Below, piece by piece: positions 48,301-56,545 of a DNA stretch of 64,000 nucleotides (positions are counted from its first letter, which is position 1; each line of letters starts with the position of its first letter). The notes beneath the pieces were generated by a model. It saw only the letters and a list, made by a program, of their open reading frames with translations. It was not told the origin of the DNA and searched no databases. Source of the stretch: Sweltsa coloradensis (lineage: Eukaryota > Arthropoda > Insecta > Plecoptera > Chloroperlidae); contig JAMZAV010000166.1 in assembly GCA_024449915.1 (NCBI GenBank), positions 1,240,001 to 1,304,000 of the forward strand, given 5' to 3'. Position numbers and translations under genes: made by a program.

Positions 48301-51300
48301 TGAAAATTTGTTAAATAGGACTAGGAGAGAATGTTGTACTACTTATTGACCCTGCAAAATTTCATAACGATTGGACAATTTTTATTTTATTTTTTATTTT
48401 TATAACCAACGATCGGATTTTGTTCAAAAACAATACAGCAACCCGCATAGGTGGTATGTATACATGTGTGCAAAATTTCAGGTTGATCAGAGAAACGATG
48501 CGACCTGTACCGAAGCAGTAACAGGACAAAAACAAAAAAAGACATTCGAGCCATGAGAGTCAAGTGGACTTGAACTTTACGCTCGCTCAATTATTCAGTG
48601 TCTGGTTTGGTGGTTATTTGATATTTCAAAATATCTAATAATAAAATAAAAGTATAGGCTTATAGAATAAGGTACCTACATATCGTGCAATGTTCGTATC
48701 AAAAAAATATGCTTAGACCATAGCAAAATAGTTAGGCTATTGTTGGTTTTTATTTTCTCTTTATCTGTATCATTGTTACCTTTTATTTTATTACATTTTA
48801 TTACATATTAATATTAATTTACTCATCATCACTAAATATTTAAATTTATTTGAAAACATTTAAATTATTTAATTATAACATTAAAGATTGTAAACAGGGA
48901 ACAACTTGAACTGATTGGATGAGCGTAGCAAGCGAAGCGAAGATTCCATTTCACTACACTGGAGAAAAAAATCCGGAATGTTTTTTTTTCTTTCTTTCTT
49001 TTTTTTTGTATTTTTGTGTGTTTGTTAACACGATTCCGGCTAAACCAATACTCCAATTGCCATGAAATTTTATGGAGGCCTTCGAAATCTCTGAACTTAG
49101 AACTGCCACGTTTTTTAGCGCAATCGGAAAATTATTTCTCATGAAAATAGAAATTTTGCGGGTTTTTTTCTTTTTTAAAACAATTTTTTGACTTATAACA
49201 CCTACATGCTTTATCCGATTGCAATGATTTTTTCACAGAACCCTAATTTTATGAATTTATATATTCGTGTGAAATTTGAGCGCAATCAAATAATTATTTC
49301 TAACAAAAATACCAATTTTTCGATTTTTTTCTTTTTTTAAAATTATGATTAATTAAAAAAAATTAAGTTTATTTTTAATTTAATTTAATTTTAAAAAAAT
49401 CTTGAACTAGTAATAATTTTTTACAGAACAACAGAAAATCCGCATAACACATGGCAGCTCAATGCACCAATTACGCTCATCCAACAACGCGGCGGGACTT
49501 AAGCGTTTTCCTAGTAGAAGTTAACATGATAGAATGGATTGTGTATTCATATAATTTTGTGATTGTTCAATCTTCATGCTTGCTTTTAGTACTGAGAGTT
49601 GTTTCTCTGTCCCAACTTTCTATGAACTACCCTTGTTAGCACAAAAGTAACATGTATTTACTTCCTACATTATTATAAAATTATATTATAGTATTATATT
49701 GTTATTCACCATCTAGAATGTAAAAGTGTACGACTTACACAGGCGGCCATGCGGCAACTAATTCTTTTCTTTATGCAGCCAAAACACAAGACAGTCTATC
49801 TTAGTTGGGCTTCTCTTACATGTAACTTAATCTAAAATGTACTCAGCATAATAATATGTAATTTGTAGGCCTATACTGTAAGAATTTGTAATTTTTTTTT
49901 CAAACTAAACGGCGACAAAATCTGAGGTGGCCAAATCATTTAGAATGTCCGTCCGGTCACGAATATGTTAATTTTATTTTGACCCGAGTAGTGTAGGCCT
50001 AAATGGAAATTACATTGTAACAAAAGTAACGTTGCCATGGCAACGAAAATACGCGCAAAGTTTCTAATGCACTGCCACCTAGAAGTTATCAAAATACTTT
50101 CAAGGAAGCAGTGTATTATTTGTCACCAAGTCAAGGTCCTCTAGATGGCGGTGGATTTTATCCACAAAGTAAAGGTTTACACACGGGTTTACCCAAATAC
50201 CTTGGCAATAATAAATAATATTGGTAACATGGCCCTGTGGACAGCAAACGTCGCAAATTTTAAAATTTAAAAAAAATGTGCAATGTGGGTCTAGCTATAG
50301 CACGTGCTCGCTTATCAACGCGTCCAACTGAGCGTTTCCTAGTTAATATTATGATGAAAATTAGTTTCCGGTCACTCCCTAGTTCTCCACACCCATTTGT
50401 CAAGCCCTGCGAATATTGAGGAGTTGCTGAGGCTGGCGCGGACACGAGTTTGGGCGCACAGCTTAGCTTACTGTTTTTTTTCTTCAGGTAAACGGTTTAT
50501 AACATCGTTATTAAATTTGATATTTAATAAAGAATAAATTAATGATATATCCAGTACGCGTATTCCTAAATTAATTAATTGATTTTGAATTAAAAATTAG
50601 TGAAATCACCGTAATTTACTCCATTTTGGTCAACTTCGGGAATTTATTCCAAGTGTACAGATTTTTAACGCAAATTTGCATACTGGATATCAACATTTAA
50701 ATCAATGTGAACGCGCAGGTTAATTTGGTTGAATCATAAGATAAACCGTTTGGTGAAAATTTCCAGAATTAAAATCCATGTTTTGAATTTCCCATTTCTT
50801 GACGTTTTGGACTTATGTCTGGCAATGGATCATTAAGGCTTATTTTTTACAATCAAGTGCGGATATCAATATAAAAGTACTTTATTAACATTCATGCAAA
50901 ATTTGGTAAAGATATCACCAACTGTTCAGCAGAAATAATCAACACCCGAGTACACGCATTTGAGTTGGGCCAAACATTCACGTATGATCAATATCAATGA
51001 TTTATATCAATATTACCTATTTGATTGCGGGCTAGTAAAAATGATTTCGGGCTAGAGGACTATTGTTGCCATTAGCCCGAAGTGCTAGTGACAAAGAAAG
51101 TTAATTTCGACCCCTGCACACAATACATATTTCTGTCAAAATCATACGTGGGCCAATATTGACCAATGGCAATGGGGACGATATATTGGATTTCATTTTA
51201 ATTAGTTACCTACCTGTACCCACATCTCTCCTAGAGGCAAAGGCCAGGCCTCTAATGGCCCTAATATAATAAATAAATATTAACATCACCTACACTTCGA

Positions 51301-54300
51301 GCTCAAATCATTGGAAACTGTTTCAAGTCCATTGGCATCACTAGCCCTGCTATAGCCAATGTTCCCATCTTCTTCATTAGATTCAGAGTCTTCCAATTTA
51401 TCTTTCTTATTCTTTTTTCGCTTTTTCTTCTGGAGGGAGTGAGAATTTAAATCATCGTCTGCACTTCGCTTGGAACCATTGACTGTATCTTTTGTAAGTA
51501 AAACTATTTGTTCTTTTTCTTGTCCTTGGTTTGGTAGTTGAGCCTCTGCAATTAATACACAAACACATACTTTGTTAAAGTAGGAGGAATGGAGGATGGC
51601 ATGTTAATCAATATTAATTACTAGTTATTACTATTAGGTTACAAAGCAAGACTATGGCAGAGGGCTACATTGGGGTGGTCCCAGCCATAGGCCTATGATA
51701 GCAAAATTGTCACATTGAGTATTGACTGTTTTTGTTTTAAAGTTACATGTTTAACGATTAGCACATAGGCCCCACTTTAATTTATGAAAAGGACATTATA
51801 GAAGCAGTGGTGCATTGCCAACAGGATGTCACCCTATCAGAAACAGTAGGCCTATGGGTTCTGGACCAGGCCCCTTGCCTAACCGTCCGGAATTTCTCCG
51901 GACAACACGGATTTTGACACATTTGTCCGGATGGAGGAATTGCCACGTTCTGGACGACTTACATGCTGCCCAATATTGAAGTAGGCCCCTAGGCTTATGA
52001 TTAGGGCTATGAACCAGAACCCGCTCGTTGATAGGCTAATCCGCAATGCAAAGATTGCTGGATATTGCAGATACAACAATACTACCCCTTGATTTTCTTC
52101 TGAAACCGGGTGTACAACGCCAGCTAATGTTGTGGTAAAAAAGCAGGCGTTAATATAGAAGGCTGCTGTGTATTCTAGCCAATTCTAGCTACAGTGCTGC
52201 TTGCAAACATTCCGGCCACTAAAATTAAAAGCTGCCCTCTATATCCGCTAGATCACATGGTTGTTCCTTTGCATCGTGGATAACCCGGGTAATGAAATGA
52301 GCCGTCGGGTAGGGCCTACTCGTTTCAGTTTTTTGGCTCAAAATTCCGCTCAATTAAAGCCGCCGCCGGTCAGTCTTTCACTCATCAGCGGCGGCAGTAC
52401 CTAGGCCTAAGTGATTTGTCATTAATAACCCTCAAGTTTTGTAGGTGTTAAGCTCGAGTGAGTGACGTTACCGACAGCAGTAACATTTTGATTTTTTTTC
52501 ACTTTCTTGGCCTAATATTGAAGATTAGAATTTCGTAATTTCGGGTTGGGGCCTAGACCTACCTGACCGTAAGATCGACGGGTACCCGGGGAGGCATTTT
52601 CACTAATTTTCACAGCCCTACTTAGGATAGGTAAATAAAATCCTTGGCCGAAGACCTAGGCTAGGGACATATCCAAATAGTGACAAAACGCGTTCATTCC
52701 CTGATCTTGTTCTCGTTTCGAAACAGTTTCGAAGTAGCAGTTCTCTCGACGGAATGTTCCAAATGTCCGTCAACAGTTGATAGGTGACACACACAGAAAG
52801 GACAACTTTTTCAACACCGCAATGTTAGGGGATAAGTATAGGTTAGGGGGAGTGGGGGGGGGGGGGGCACAAAGTGCATATATGTTTTAAATTTTAATAG
52901 GCCTACTAATACTAAAAATAATGAATTGTAAAACTTAAGCGCAAAGCGCCTAAGTTCATTATTAGTAGGTAGTAGGCCTATTAGTATTAAAAGATACGCA
53001 CTTCGCCCCCACCCACCCCCTAACCCAGCGGTTCTCAACCTTTTTTTCTGCTGCGACACACATGTAGAGTACGTTCCCGTGTGCGACACACCTACGTGGG
53101 TATACCCACATTTCAACGAAATAATATTTAACCGGCTTAAATGAACCTTAATTCATTGCAGTGTTTTCCCCAGAAAAAAATGTTCACTGGGTATTTCATA
53201 AACATTGCCGGGTACTCGCGGGTAGGGCCAAAAATAGTGGGGGTCCGGGGCAACGGAAAAAATTTGAGATCCTAGATTCGATTTGGTGAGTTTTAGAGGT
53301 TTTTGAAGACCTTTTAAAGATGCTTACTTTTGGTGGTTGAGTGGGATGAAGTTGACCTATAAACATTTCAAAGTTAATTGAAATCATAGTCTAAGTCTAT
53401 TTTTTCTTTGTAATGTAGGCTATGAGAATTACTGTAGTCCTATTCCTATTGCTACAATGAGTACAATAGGCCCGTATAAAGGTGATGATGTTATTCTTTC
53501 TAAGTGGTTATAATCTAAGATTTGTAGGATTTGTAACTTGAAACATTGTTATATTTGATGACTTCATTTTTATTACTTCAAAATTCGTCCTAGCAATCAA
53601 TAAACTTGGAAAATTGCTAAAATTGTTCACTTGTGTGTGCTCCTTGTGTGCAGTTAATGTTCACGATCATAGCGATGATTGCCATTTTGCCAACTTATGT
53701 GTTTCGTTCAAATGCATTCCTTGTCGGGTTCTATAGTGATCAGCGAGATTAGCCTCCACGATGTTGTTTACAATCTGTGCTGCAGTTTAGGGATGGGACG
53801 TTTAAACATTTAGTGGACGGTTAGTTTATTAAATTCGCAAATCGTTAAGTAAAAAAAAAAATTTAAAAAAAAATCAAAAAAATTTTCAAAATTTTTTTTT
53901 CAAAATTTTGTTAATTTTTTTTTTTCAAAATTTTTATTGCCGGGCGGCAGGGAATTATCGCCGGGCGGCCCGCCCGGCGGTCCGGGCCTGGGGAGAACAC
54001 TGCATTGTTAAATTTGGCAAAATACACTACATTAACAGTAATTTACCAATTTGTGCCAATGTTACACATGTACAAACGTCACATGCTTCCTCATCGGTGG
54101 AATACCTGGGACTGATGTAATTCACACATTTTCTAAGTACGAGGGTGAATGGTAGACATACTGACGCACATCTCACTATCAACATCAAGATGTCTCGAAC
54201 TGTTCTTTGACTTGATTGTTTTTAAAGTTGAGAAAGCTGCTTCACACAGGTATGAAGTGGACAAGCGTAGTAAGACACACAGCGCCTTGTTAACAATTGC

Positions 54301-56545
54301 AGGGTATTAATTTTAAAGTGATCCAACATGAATCGAGAGAGATCTCTTGAAATCTTGATTTTTGAGTTGTCCCTATATGAAATAACTTTAATCTTTTCTT
54401 TTTCTGGATACGTTAGGTCTGACGCGTCGTTTATGTGCTCAACAGAACTGCACATGGAGAGATAACCCGTTCTATTCCCTTTGTTGAAATAAAATAAAAG
54501 TATTTCTTCAAACCCTCCTGAAGGCAGGTCAAGTGTTGAATTATATTTTTCTTGAATTGATCTTTAGATTTTATTTCCAACTTACTTGTGGCATTCATTG
54601 CAGCTGGAAAAATTGACAGATTGCCTTCCTTTATTGCGAATGTAAAACACTATTTTGTTTTTCAAAAAGCAAGTTTAGTCAGGTAGCATCCAAAATGCAT
54701 AGCGATATTTACTTTTTCACACACGCGCGCGACCCGGCACCTCCACCATTTGTACGAATTGGTCCGATAAATATTTACCAAATAGTAGCCCTAGACTCAA
54801 GTCAAAATTTCGGGTACTCGCACACCCCCAGCTTTCACTCACTTTCAATTCACCCCTAGAACTTTGGCGGTACAGTATATAGCGTTCATGTTAGTGGCAT
54901 TTATGAATAGACTTCAATATAACAATAAATAAACAAAATACTTGCGACACACCTCACAACTGATCGCGACACACTGGGTCGCGACACAGTGGTTGAGAAC
55001 CGCTGCCCTAACCTACTTTTCCACTTTGTCCCATCCCAACCGAAAAAGTAGGGCCTACCGTAATGAGACCAAGAACAGTATTCGGTAGCCCAAAATCTAA
55101 AGTGTTGTTGTTGCTAGCTAGGCCTAGACCGAGCTGAGGCCCTTGTTGATCATGAATTGATGTGTAAATGTTAGTAAAGGGATAAGCCCTAGCTAGGCCC
55201 TAGCATAGGCCTACGGTCTACCCTAGGTCATTGAATAACCAATTGGATACACAAAGCCGGTACTTATTCGGCTAGGGGGGTCCAACTTTTCTACACTGTA
55301 ACGGAAAGGATTTCGGGTGTGCTCTTATCGATTATATCCTAGAACTAGCGCGGCGCACTGTAGCCAGCGGAAAGTTCGGCTAACCTAACGAAAGTACACC
55401 TTTAACATAGGCCTAAGTAGTAACAAGGCAATATAGCAGTGTTAACAAGGTGTATAAAAGTTGGACCCCCCTAGCCGAATAAGTGCCACAAAGCCTGGGC
55501 TAGCCGGTACTCTTTCGGTTGGTATGGACAGTTTTTTTTATGTGTACCTACAAAACCTTTAACGTCGCTATTTTAAATCTTAAAGTACCTACAAAACCTT
55601 CAACGTCGCTATTTTAAATCTAAAGTAACTACTGATCAAAAACTGTCCATACCAACCGAAAGAGTTCCCAAAACCTTTAACGTCACTATTTTAAATCTAA
55701 AGTAGGTAGGCCTAGGTCCTACCTACAAAACCTTTAACGTCGCTATTTTAAATCTTAAGTACCTACTGATCAAAAACTGTCCATAGGCCCTACCAACCGA
55801 AAGAGTTCCGGCTAGGCCTAGCCCTAGGCCTAGGTCTAGGCCTAGGCTAGGCCTACCTAGGCCTAGCGGCACTGTTTCGGTTAAGAATGGCCAACTTATT
55901 ACCACTGTTTTTTTCACTCAAAAACGACGCAAAACCACTGTAGGCCTAAATGATTTATATTGTAGATTTGTAGTTGTATGTGATTAAACAATATTTTGAA
56001 ATTCAGCTTTTTAGGTTGCATTTGGTGCGTTTTAGAATAAAGTAGTGGGCTGGATGATATACCAAAACAATGTAGTTTTTGTGCAGTCAAAACTGGAAAA
56101 CCACGGGAAAAACCGGCCTCCATGTAAATTCGTGGGAAAGGGCCCACGGGGGGTTTGGGGGGCGGAGCCCCCAACTTTTCTTTGTCGGATGAAGATTTTG
56201 TGGAGTGGTTAAAAGTGAGTGGAGTGAGTGGTTAAAAAGTTGGCCATTCTTAACCGAAACAGTACCGGCCTAGCTATATTCCTTCCTTGGCCGAAGCCTT
56301 CTTTAATCAATGCCCTGGATTTGTGTATTGGTTATTCAATGGCCCTGGCTTATGTCTTAAAAGCCTAACCTAGGCCTAGGCCTAGGCGGCTAGGCAGCTA
56401 GGATGTCCATGGGCCCAAACAGTTTTGAAGGTTATGTTAGCTTACTTTTATCCTCCATTTCCGCTTCTTTCAACTGAAGAATGTGAAGTTTCTTCTTCCC
56501 TCGCTTTTTTATTTTCCGTAACAACACTTTTTCTTGAATAGACAT
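34513..56545 (-). CDS. DDX18: DDX18, DEAD-box ATP-dependent RNA helicase (Has1 family), whole gene span
   Basis: Seven coding exons join in phase: 56446-56545, 51294-51545, 44247-44824, 43633-43934, 41121-41444, 38377-38553 and 34513-34679. Allowing for three single-base indels they give about 632 residues, close to human DDX18 (about 670). Order: lysine-rich N-terminus; acidic/basic linker; helicase core with Q-motif region (TKIQACSIP), motif I AKTGSGKT, motif II DEAD, motif III SAT, and motif [10 protein letters not shown]; the C-terminal [10 protein letters not shown] region typical of the family; a Gly-rich tail ending RQYSR. DDX18/Has1 is a nucleolar helicase acting in pre-rRNA processing and ribosomal subunit assembly. 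All introns are GT-AG. The gene diverges from UBE2J1. Identity is very sure; exon edges were placed by splice consensus and reading phase. Confidence 0.95.
35508..35732 (-). repeat. SINE family B, copy in DDX18 intron 6
   Basis: The minus strand shows the same head (TCTGC-TTCCAAA-GCAGA, B box GATTCGATTCC), TTTTAACTTCTG and GACTTTGGAGCCATCCTA, then a tail ATCGCAGCACTGTCGTC that the plus copy lacks. A fragment of that tail recurs at about 36852-36907. Confidence 0.7.
36385..36600 (-). mobile_element. Helentron-like family 2, 5' fragment
   Basis: The minus strand from 36600 begins TTGGATGAGAGAAGCGAAGA and follows family 2 through the ATGCGATCTTGATGAAA-type segment until about 36385. The hairpin end is absent. 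It lies in DDX18 intron 6 about 350 bp from the hAT-like element at 36957. Confidence 0.55.
36957..37832. mobile_element. hAT-like element, TSD GTTGTAGG, in DDX18 intron 6
   Basis: Termini CAGTGGCGAAGCG and CGCTTCGCCACTG are perfect inverted repeats. Perfect 8-bp duplications GTTGTAGG lie at 36949-36956 and 37833-37840. At 876 bp it is too short for a transposase. A minus-strand open frame at 37036-37419 (127 codons, Pro/Ser-rich) matches nothing I know and may be chance or captured sequence. Confidence 0.88.
38377..38553 (-). CDS. DDX18: DDX18 coding exon 6 (family C-terminal domain); one frameshift
   Basis: The exon starts [12 protein letters not shown] in the frame left by exon 5, then must shift by one base to reach [19 protein letters not shown] and [15 protein letters not shown]. 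One A appears to be missing in the GCAAAGAGG stretch. This region follows the helicase core in DDX18/Has1 proteins. The exon ends in phase 1 at a GTATCC donor. Read without splicing it would end three codons later (RIL, stop), but exon 7 fits better. Confidence 0.9.
38674..38895. repeat. Second tRNA-like foldback, in DDX18 intron 5
   Basis: Perfect or nearly perfect 69-bp inverted arms (38674-38742 and 38827-38895) flank an 84-bp centre. On the minus strand a full tRNA-like unit spans about 38786-38715. It has an A box (TGGTCTAGTGG), a seven-base loop CTGGAAT, a perfect B box (GGTTCGATTCC), and a T6 run after GGAC. The plus-strand arm repeats only the 3' half. Loop anticodon GGA would be Ser, but the long variable arm of tRNA-Ser is missing. 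Confidence 0.75.
39357..39585 (-). repeat. Retroelement 3' end with (ATT)n tail
   Basis: The minus strand reads GACTTTATGTAATTTTGATA, then GGGACCAATAAAAGAATTAT running into (ATT)n at 39357-39400. An AATAAA followed by a microsatellite tail suggests the 3' end of a LINE or Penelope-like element. Confidence 0.5.
39590..40490. repeat. Two-copy tandem repeat of about 450 bp
   Basis: 39590-40040 and 40042-40490 are more than 90% identical by eye, both starting CAAAGACATTCCATTCAATC and ending with GTGGGTCTGCGTGCGA. Differences include the TAGGCCTA present only in copy 1 (39781-39788). No protein is coded. DDX18 intron 5. Confidence 0.85.
41121..41444 (-). CDS. DDX18: DDX18 coding exon 5 (motifs V and VI)
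   Basis: A 324-nt, phase-0 exon of exactly 108 codons. It carries [27 protein letters not shown] (motif V), the [18 protein letters not shown] segment (motif VI) and [13 protein letters not shown]. The acceptor is GGTTTCAG and the donor GTAAGA follows a Gln codon. The frame is intact and conservation is close to that of vertebrate orthologues. Confidence 0.96.
42180..43105 (+). mobile_element. Decayed LINE, C-terminal RT segment and 3' UTR
   Basis: The plus strand reads [34 protein letters not shown], then across a frame change [18 protein letters not shown], and further on [20 protein letters not shown] with stops. This order ([18 protein letters not shown]-terminal tail) is typical of CR1/L2/Jockey-like LINEs. 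It ends near AATAAATATAGGCC. DDX18 intron 4, opposite strand to the gene. Confidence 0.75.
43633..43934 (-). CDS. DDX18: DDX18 coding exon 4 (motifs III and IV)
   Basis: A 302-nt intact exon encoding [15 protein letters not shown] (motif III SAT), the conserved [11 protein letters not shown] and [16 protein letters not shown] segments, and [10 protein letters not shown] (motif IV) in the second RecA-like domain. The acceptor is TTTCCAG and the donor is GTAAGT straight after a His codon (phase 0). There are no indels. Similarity to vertebrate DDX18 is very high along the whole exon. Confidence 0.96.
44247..44824 (-). CDS. DDX18: DDX18 coding exon 3 (helicase domain 1, motifs Q to II); two frameshifts
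   Basis: The exon encodes the first RecA-like domain: the Q-motif region, motif [15 protein letters not shown], the PTREL, GG and TPGR region, and [10 protein letters not shown] (motif II). Two single-base insertions break the frame. One lies in an A-run near 44560, just before the PTREL motif. The other lies in the ACCACC stretch near 44390, inside the TPGR motif. On both sides the codons match DDX18 closely, so these look like sequence errors. With both removed the exon is 576 nt and fits the phases of exons 2 and 4. Acceptor TTCTTTACAG, donor GTAAGT. Confidence 0.93.
44911..45315. mobile_element. hAT-like MITE, TSD AATAAAAT, in DDX18 intron 2
   Basis: Begins TAGGGATGCACATTGATAC and ends with the complement of TAGGGATGCACACGATAA. 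Perfect 8-bp duplications AATAAAAT sit at 44903-44910 and 45316-45323. The ends are full of ATTATCGATTATCG words, as often in hAT-family MITEs. 405 bp, non-coding, 79 bp upstream of the DDX18 exon 3 acceptor (44825-44826) at its duplication. Confidence 0.9.
46078..46490 (+). mobile_element. RTE-like LINE, C-terminal fragment with GAT-repeat tail
   Basis: Open frame [45 protein letters not shown] is the recognisable end of RTE/BovB-type ORF2 proteins. It is followed by a GATAATGATGATGATAT stretch, resembling the short tandem-repeat tails of such elements. Minor frame damage follows GDQ. Confidence 0.7.
46505..46691 (+). mobile_element. RTE-like LINE, endonuclease fragment
   Basis: [20 protein letters not shown] then [20 protein letters not shown] is the APE-type endonuclease signature (GDFNAQVG). 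It comes directly after the C-terminal fragment of the same kind of element, so the order is reversed relative to a single intact LINE. It is truncated on both sides. Confidence 0.75.
47188..48060 (-). mobile_element. Helentron-like family 2 element with internal inverted repeat
   Basis: On the minus strand it starts at 48060 with TTGGATGAGCGAGCGAGTGA and ends at 47188 with CTCATCCATCAACGC, a GCGTT hairpin arm and CTTCCTAG before T. The GACCAAACGGGTGGGGCTAC block appears in opposite orientations at 47425-47560 and 47660-47772, giving a hairpin of about 170-bp arms around a short direct repeat. Lies in DDX18 intron 2. Confidence 0.66.
48061..48597 (-). mobile_element. Helentron-like element, third variant, 3'-truncated
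   Basis: The minus strand starts TTGAGCGAGCGTAAAGTTCA at about 48597. Its distal half (48061-48285) is clearly related to family 1 (GTTGCCATGG, CACTGCCACCTAGAAGTAAT words), while the 5' half is new. It stops where the family 2 element at 47188-48060 begins, so its hairpin end is missing. Confidence 0.5.
48915..49514 (+). mobile_element. Helentron-like family 2 element, 600 bp
   Basis: Starts TTGGATGAGCGTAGCAAGCG, ends GCTCATCCAACAACGC, 12-nt loop, GCGTT, TTCCTAG and T. The middle is AT-rich and diverged from the other family 2 copies, with AATTTTTCGATTTTTTTC-like tracts. Same asymmetric inverted ends as its relatives. Confidence 0.66.
49888..50342 (+). mobile_element. Helentron-like family 1, copy C, 5'-truncated
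   Basis: Matches the right two thirds of copies A and B from the GGCGACAAAATCTGAG segment to the AACGC/GCGTT hairpin and terminal CTAG, again followed by T. The 5' motif is missing. Lies in DDX18 intron 2 downstream of other members of the cluster. Confidence 0.65.
50343..51293. other. DDX18 intron 2, unique-looking part
   Basis: Between the Helentron cluster and exon 2. No repeat was recognised except a few short AT-rich palindromes. Confidence 0.5.
51294..51545 (-). CDS. DDX18: DDX18 coding exon 2 (charged linker)
   Basis: A 252-nt exon lies between an AATTGCAG acceptor and a GTAGGT donor. It encodes a low-complexity charged stretch with a basic block ([12 protein letters not shown]) followed by an acidic block ([10 protein letters not shown]). 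This is the poorly conserved N-terminal extension of DDX18 ahead of the helicase core. Its phase (2 bases in, 1 base out) matches both neighbours exactly, and that phase match is the main evidence for its borders. Confidence 0.85.
51546..53017. other. DDX18 intron 1, proximal part
   Basis: Contains GGCCTA words, a poly-G run at 52854-52867, and an inverted pair TTTTAATAGGCCTACTAATA (52890s) and TAGTAGGCCTATTAGTATTA (52970s), a small foldback of about 100 bp. No coding sequence. Confidence 0.5.
53159..54002. mobile_element. TIR element nested in the hAT transposon, flanked by CATTG
   Basis: Ends CAGTGTTTTCCCCAG and CTGGGGAGAACACTG are perfect 15-bp inverted repeats. The flanks CATTG at 53154-53158 and 54003-54007 make a 5-bp direct repeat; no 8-bp duplication is seen. 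The right part has a GC-rich stretch built from CCGGGCGG words (53940-53990) next to A/T runs. No protein is recognisable. Superfamily uncertain. Confidence 0.7.
54139..54455 (-). pseudogene. hAT transposase, C-terminal fragment
   Basis: Two frames must be joined: 54455 to about 54310 gives the segment before the dimerisation domain, and about 54300 to 54139 gives [20 protein letters not shown] and on to a stop after STIHPRT. The motif (S)YLCE.AFS..K..K is diagnostic of the hAT dimerisation region. The N-terminal zinc finger and DDE-type catalytic parts are missing. Confidence 0.8.
55259..55487. mobile_element. Short TIR element 1 of the GGYACT cluster, 8-bp TSD ACAAAGCC
   Basis: Terminal inverted repeats start GGTACTTATTCGGCTAGGGG on the left and the complement of GGCACTTATTCGG on the right, about 35 bp long. 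Perfect direct repeats ACAAAGCC flank it at 55251-55258 and 55488-55495. At 229 bp with no coding capacity it is a non-autonomous DNA transposon. The 8-bp duplication with GG termini would suit Merlin or hAT; I cannot decide which. Confidence 0.85.
55506..55809. mobile_element. Short TIR element 2 of the GGYACT cluster, near-perfect 8-bp TSD
   Basis: Left end GGTACTCTTTCGGTTGGTAT, right end complementary to GGAACTCTTTCGGTTGGT. Flanks GGCTAGCC (55498-55505) and GGCTAGGC (55810-55817) differ at one base. Inside are four imperfect copies of a roughly 40-bp unit containing CCTTTAACGTCGCTATTTTA, plus a second internal copy of the right terminus near 55631-55670, so the element may have expanded internally. 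It starts 10 bp after element 1's duplication begins to repeat. Confidence 0.8.
55868..56266. mobile_element. Short TIR element 3 of the GGYACT cluster, 8-bp TSD GGCCTAGC
   Basis: About 32-bp terminal inverted repeats begin GGCACTGTTTCGGTTAAGAA on the left and GGTACTGTTTCGG (complement) on the right, with one mismatch. Perfect GGCCTAGC duplications sit at 55860-55867 and 56267-56274. The internal sequence includes a G-rich palindromic stretch at 56138-56172. There is no coding capacity. Confidence 0.87.
56446..56545 (-). CDS. DDX18: DDX18 coding exon 1 (start codon)
   Basis: The ATG at 56543-56545 opens a 100-nt coding exon for a very basic N-terminus (starts [19 protein letters not shown]) and stops at a GTAAGC donor in phase 1. 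The next exon supplies AG to complete a Lys codon. The short lysine-rich start suits a nucleolar protein. This ATG was chosen because it is the first Met of a frame that splices cleanly into exon 2. The 5' UTR limit is not visible. Confidence 0.85.

Larger units (their letters stand above)
53026..55005 (-). mobile_element. hAT DNA transposon with transposase remnant, TSD CCCTAACC
   Basis: The termini CAGCGGTTCTCAACC and GGTTGAGAACCGCTG are classic for hAT elements of the Charlie/ZBED type. Perfect 8-bp duplications CCCTAACC lie at 53018-53025 and 55006-55013. On the minus strand a decayed hAT C-terminal dimerisation domain is readable around 54150-54290 ([17 protein letters not shown]), with [17 protein letters not shown] upstream in another frame near 54420. 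Only the tail of the transposase remains, so the copy is dead. It carries a second element (53159-54002). Lies in DDX18 intron 1. Confidence 0.93.
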
